This document shows positions 59,745-64,000 of a stretch of 64,000 bases of DNA, piece after piece (position 1 is the stretch's first letter; each line of letters begins with the position of its first letter). Source of the DNA: Mactromeris polynyma (Eukaryota > Mollusca > Bivalvia > Venerida > Mactridae); NCBI GenBank assembly GCA_032209605.1, contig JASFXZ010000010.1, forward strand, positions 6,903,385 through 6,967,384. Direction: 5' to 3'. The notes beneath the pieces are model-generated. The model saw only the letters and a program-made list of their open reading frames with translations, was not told the origin of the DNA and did no database searches. The translations under genes were made by a program, and so were the position numbers.

Positions 59745-61100
59745 CACATGCTTGATTCGGACAGATCATTCATCAGTTATACGATTTATGAATTAAATTA
59801 TCCGATATTTAAATTATTTTTGTCATGAAATTTTCGGTGCTACAGTTTAAAATCTAGAAAGGCATAGTGATCGACGGGTAGAGCGCCAGTCCCTAACTTA
59901 GACGTGATTGCTGGTTGGTACCTTGGAAGCCGTAACTGAGAGGGGTCAGTCTAAGTTTTATTTAGTTTAAAATCAATGAAAAGGGTTTAAACTTTATGTT
60001 TATAGTTTAACAAAATCAGAAAATTGCACAATAGATTTTATCAACAATTGACATGTATCAATTTACTCATTACGAGCAATATTATCACCAATTGTTCAGT
60101 ACTTTTATATTAATATCAATTATAGTTACTTGTTATTCTTTAATTAAACTGAGTTTACCGCCATGTCCTCTTTTATCTAATTGGTCAAAAGCTTGAAAAT
60201 GTATATAAGGCTTAATACAGTGTATAATGAATATATTATATACAACCAGAATTAGCAACATACTTTCCTCAATTTTCTTTTCTCCTTACGTTTCTCTTAT
60301 ATTTTCTAATACAATACATTTGTTCTTAGTACAATATCTACATGTGTCAAAACTCATTTTGTTAAATCCGTTAGATAACGGTCGGTCGGACGGACGGACA
60401 GTTCCCTGTAACAACGTAATCCTTCCCGGCATCAGTTATTTCATTTACTGAATAAAAAGTACCTTATTATTGACTTATTAAGAAGAATAAATTGCATCCC
60501 TTCTTTCCCCTTTGTTGTCCCCTCCAAATATCCCAGATTCTGTGTTTGGTAATCAGCCAGACAATGTCTCAATTCCCCATTCATATAGATATATGTCATT
60601 GCACCATCTCAACTCCTGCTGTTGTTTCCCTGGGTTCTGCGTGGGGAGACATTGTGGCGTTCCCAGTAACAACGTAAGACTTATAGGTATAGCATTTACA
60701 AAATAAAAAGGACAAAATAATTTGACCTATTACAAGAAATAAATTGCATCAGCTACGAGATTATTGTAGATAAAACGGTAAAACATTAGGTGACCAGTCT
60801 GTCTTTTCGAAATACCCAACACTTTCTGCTCATAATTGGTTATATGGAAACCTAATTACATTGACATGTAGACATACATTTACATGTATTTGCTTGACAT
60901 GAATGCATATTATTTTCCGTGTGTGCTCCTAACGTCTGACATAGGAACTATAAGCGTTCTTTTCTGATTGGTCAGTTTATGTCATATTTACAAAAACAAA
61001 TTACAGTAAAGAACAATCTAACTTAATTCTGACTCATTTTCTAAAACTGCAAAGGCAGAATTCTGTATACGACAAATGTCAGTATATATCCCCAGTAAGT
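59745..61100. other. Non-coding, weak repeats only
   Basis: A tRNA-like stretch near 59865-59930 (GATCGACGGGTAGAGCGCC) may be a SINE head. GGTCGGTCGGACGGACGG at 60381-60398 is LINE-tail-like. No gene. Confidence 0.4.
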
Positions 61101-61106
61101 ATATAT

Positions 61107-61344
61107 GAGCGCTGCTATGGGATTTACAACATCTTCTATATATGACATCTTTTAAAAAAAAACGCTACATATGATGTCACTATTTGCAAGCAGGAAACAG
61201 TATTTACTCCATATGGTCACTTCGCCTTCATATTGCCATATGGGGCAAATATTGCTTACTGTCAGAATATCGTGACGTCACATGTGACGTTTTCTGAAAA
61301 TGACGTCACTTGATGAAGAGCTTGGAAATCGTACAGCGGCGCTC
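61107..61344 (+). mobile_element. CRE-MITE copy 7 (complete)
   Basis: 238 bp, GAGCGC...GCGCTC, with ATAT on the left (61103-61106) and AAAT on the right, one mismatch in the duplication. Contains GTGACGTCACATGTGACG and ATGACGTCACTTG. Confidence 0.86.
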
Positions 61345-61413
61345 AAATGTTCCTGTAAATGTTCCTGTAAAACTGAATTATATGAGTTTCACGCCGTTTA
61401 TCAGTAATATTTG

Positions 61414-61510
61414 ACGGTCAGTTGACGTAACCAGTAACCTAGGTTACCAACCCTTCCAAAGCGCACCGCATGAATCAGAGGAGAAGGACAAATGACCCTG
61501 GATGCAAAAT
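61414..61510 (-). repeat. Truncated SINE body
   Basis: GGTCAGTTGACGTAACCAGT, GGTTACCAACC and GCATGAATCAGAGGAGAAGG match the central body type seen at 57600-57720. The head is absent. Confidence 0.45.
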
Positions 61511-62199
61511 TTTCTATCCGAAATTAAATATTAAGTTGTCGGGTAGAAAAAGGAGTTCAGTCTATGCGGAAATCCTTTATAAAAAAAATCCACGAACCAA
61601 TGAACTAGATGTTATTCTACTAGATAATTTTACCCGGATTACGTAAGACCCACTTCAGTGAAAGATGGGCTAGGTACACGCGACATCTCTAATGTAATAT
61701 TCGGATGTGACTTCCTTGTATAATCAGCATGATAGAACCCCCCGATTTCAACTCGTCGGCCGTTATCCATAAATACAGTGTTATCAAAATAGACAAGGCA
61801 AACAAAACCGGATACACGATAGAATTGTAATAATTTAAAATTTTAATTTAAAACACGATTTGAGTAGAGGCTTTATGTTTACCATACGGACTTCTTCCGG
61901 GAATCCGGTATAAATCGAAATATCTCTGAAATACGGACATTGATAGCAAGATATCATAGGAAGATAATTCTTCATCAAACACAAGGAGTGCTCAAGAGTC
62001 CTTCAACTTTAATTCTGTCGTCTGACTTTTAAATTCCACGGATACTTCAAATTCCGAGACTTCCCATTTTTCTGACGTTATGTAAAATTTATGTACAGGT
62101 AATAAATACAGCATTCAACCACATAATCTTCACAATATACTTAAGCGTTTTAACAGTCATTCAGTTGTTCAAATATTATTGTTATTAGACTTAATCAGA

Positions 62200-62360
62200 T
62201 TTCGTGTTCCCCAGCCAGAGATCAGAAGGCGACATTTGTCAAACAGCCGACATTGTCCGCGTGCGCATTATAAATTGCAGCAGTCAAATATTGCGCGAGT
62301 GACTTATTTAAAGGCCGCCACAATCGGGCGGTTTATATCAGTAAATTATATAAATTCCTT
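62200..62360. promoter_or_regulatory. CpG-rich patch, possible regulatory sequence
   Basis: Many CpGs in an otherwise AT-rich setting (GTCCGCGTGCGCATTATAA, ATTGCGCGAGTGAC, CAATCGGGCGG, AAGCGCGTC). No exon seen. Could be an enhancer or promoter, or an old CpG-rich repeat. Confidence 0.25.
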
Positions 62361-62534
62361 TAAGCGCGTCATGTAATGCATTTATGCGATTTTAATCAGG
62401 AATCCGATATAATAAGTGTTTAAAATACTTTCATTTTAACCCTTAACCTGTTAATCGTGATTAAATCTTTTACTGAAAGCTTTGTATAGCTTGTGTATCC
62501 CAAAATTCCAAATGAATCACAAATATTTAAAAAT

Positions 62535-62780
62535 AAATTGTGTCGTCTGCTTGTTCATATCCTGATCAGCTTTGATACTGTTACAACGTATAGGTATTAA
62601 TTTACACATTTGGTCAAACAATTGTAATCAACAAGGAGTTTGCTTGCATGCGTACACAAATTGTGTCGTCTGCTTGTTCATATGCTGATCAGCTTTGATA
62701 CTGTTACAACGTATAGGTATTAATTTACACATTTGGTCAAACAATTGTAATCAACAAGGAGTTGGCTTGCATGCATTGTT
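62535..62780. repeat. 123-bp tandem duplication
   Basis: AAATTGTGTCGTCTGCTTGT starts at 62535 and 62658. The two copies differ by about two bases over their first 116, so the duplication is recent. Confidence 0.9.
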
Positions 62781-62784
62781 ATCA

Positions 62785-64000
62785 TTATTTATGAGATTTT
62801 TTGTAGTCTTAAAAAGAATACGTGTTGTCAGTTTTTAACAGATTCCTTAAGCATACCTGAAATATTTTGACGTAAGAATGCAAGGTCCCACTGTTCACCA
62901 TCTGAAGTGTTCACCAAACATATACAATAAATGTCCACTAAAGCTGTCAGACGTGCCTTTAAATATACCATAAATTGGTAATTTAAAAAACTTATTCACT
63001 AATTGAAAGTTTGAATTTGCTACAAGAATGACAAGCTGTATGCTGTGAACTTCAGTAAGGCATTTCCTTAAACGAACCGGAATCTATTTCTATTTTGCGT
63101 AAACTTTCAGAAACATGTCATGTATTTGTTCTTATTTAAATATTTCATTTCGATCATTGATAACTAAATCACATAAGCCATCTCAATAGTTTTATGAAAG
63201 CCAAAGTGGCGAAGCATTAGATAATGCCAAACAATGATCTTTATATCCTATATTCCATAATTAAACTGATCAGTGAGTGAACATAAACTGTTACTGTATC
63301 GCTGCCGTCGATTTAACCAACCCCTTTGCACTGTCTGAATGACAGTTCAACAAACTCACACGTGTACGTGAATATTACATAACTCTTGGTAAATCACTAC
63401 TTATCATTTATTAAGGATACATTATTTACCTTGCTTGTTAACCTTAAAGTATCCGACAGTCACTGGCTAGCTCCGTTTCTTGAACCTAATCAGACCAGTT
63501 ACGTCACAAACAATCAGTAGATCCTATGTGAACCCCATGTCTCGGGGCATGAAGATATGTCATATTTATATATATGATCATTCAAATCTGCATTACAATC
63601 TATAAGTTATGCTTATTCGTATCCGACGCTTTTATTAAATCAAAGCACTGAAAGTCCTGACAGCAAGGGACTCACTGCAGATCACAGATGTCACTTGGAC
63701 ATAGATTTACCTATCACAATAGTCTATCAAGAACACTTTGTTATTGTCAGTATATTGAATAGGAGTTGAAAACGCAAGATTGTATGCAAAGAATTGGTAT
63801 AGAAAGTCGGAAGGATGGATAGGGTAGAAGTAAACAGTACCTTCATATTGATTATATGCCATGTTTCAATACAACCCATTGACAACTAACGTAGTTTGCG
63901 ACTTAAACTACTAGTATAATGTTATTACATATGTTCTAAACGGAGACTTCAGTTCAAAAGGACAGAATTCTGAAACATTTCGATGGATGCACTGCAAATG
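62785..64000. other. Non-coding, no feature seen
   Basis: No supported gene to the end of the window. Confidence 0.5.

Noticed and set aside
62179..62376. 65-codon Arg-rich frame
   Set aside because: The Arg content reflects local CpG density; no homology is recognised and there is no exon structure.

Overview
The window is nuclear DNA from an animal, most likely a bivalve mollusc. It is AT-rich, has one gene split by GT-AG introns, is mostly non-coding, and is crowded with small DNA transposons, tRNA-derived SINEs and minisatellites of kinds I associate with bivalve genomes. The bivalve assignment is recognition, not a search. No bacterial, phage or CRISPR feature is present.

One gene can be read with confidence. 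It lies on the minus strand between 15960 (ATG) and 6244 (stop) and encodes a TraB domain-containing protein (TRABD/TraB-PrgY family). I rebuilt nine coding exons; their splice phases all agree and give 1,230 nt, or 409 residues plus stop. A polyadenylation signal with a GU-rich downstream element follows the stop (about 6090-6135). A possible 5' UTR exon and a promoter with a CRE and an ETS-like site lie near 20463-20510, which would make intron 1 about 4.5 kb. The introns carry two minisatellites (43 bp and 41 bp units), several MITEs, a SINE and a LINE remnant.

Layout: 329-1942 is a decayed Tc1/mariner element with a 72-bp palindrome inserted in its transposase. 2570-2920 has a tRNA-derived SINE. 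3256-3491 is the first of seven copies of a CRE-bearing MITE. 5490-5890 is a tandem repeat with two estrogen-response-element palindromes. 6244-20510 is TRABD. 20510-24590 is intergenic. 24590-25790 is a 24-bp minisatellite that is open on both strands. 27781-29825 is bounded by a young inverted repeat with about 98% identical arms and contains a cluster of transcription-factor motifs. 34430-34920 has two candidate signal-peptide first exons on the plus strand, each ending in a phase-1 donor, whose downstream exons I could not find. 35000-64000 is gene-poor sequence with further MITEs, SINEs, LINE-tail-like repeats and small tandem duplications.

No multi-gene system is visible. The most unusual material is repeat biology: the palindrome inside the transposase, the MITE family that spreads CRE sites, repeats that spread nuclear-receptor sites, the dual-strand open minisatellite and the near-identical inverted repeat. 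Most short open frames in the window look like chance or repeat shadows and are not annotated.
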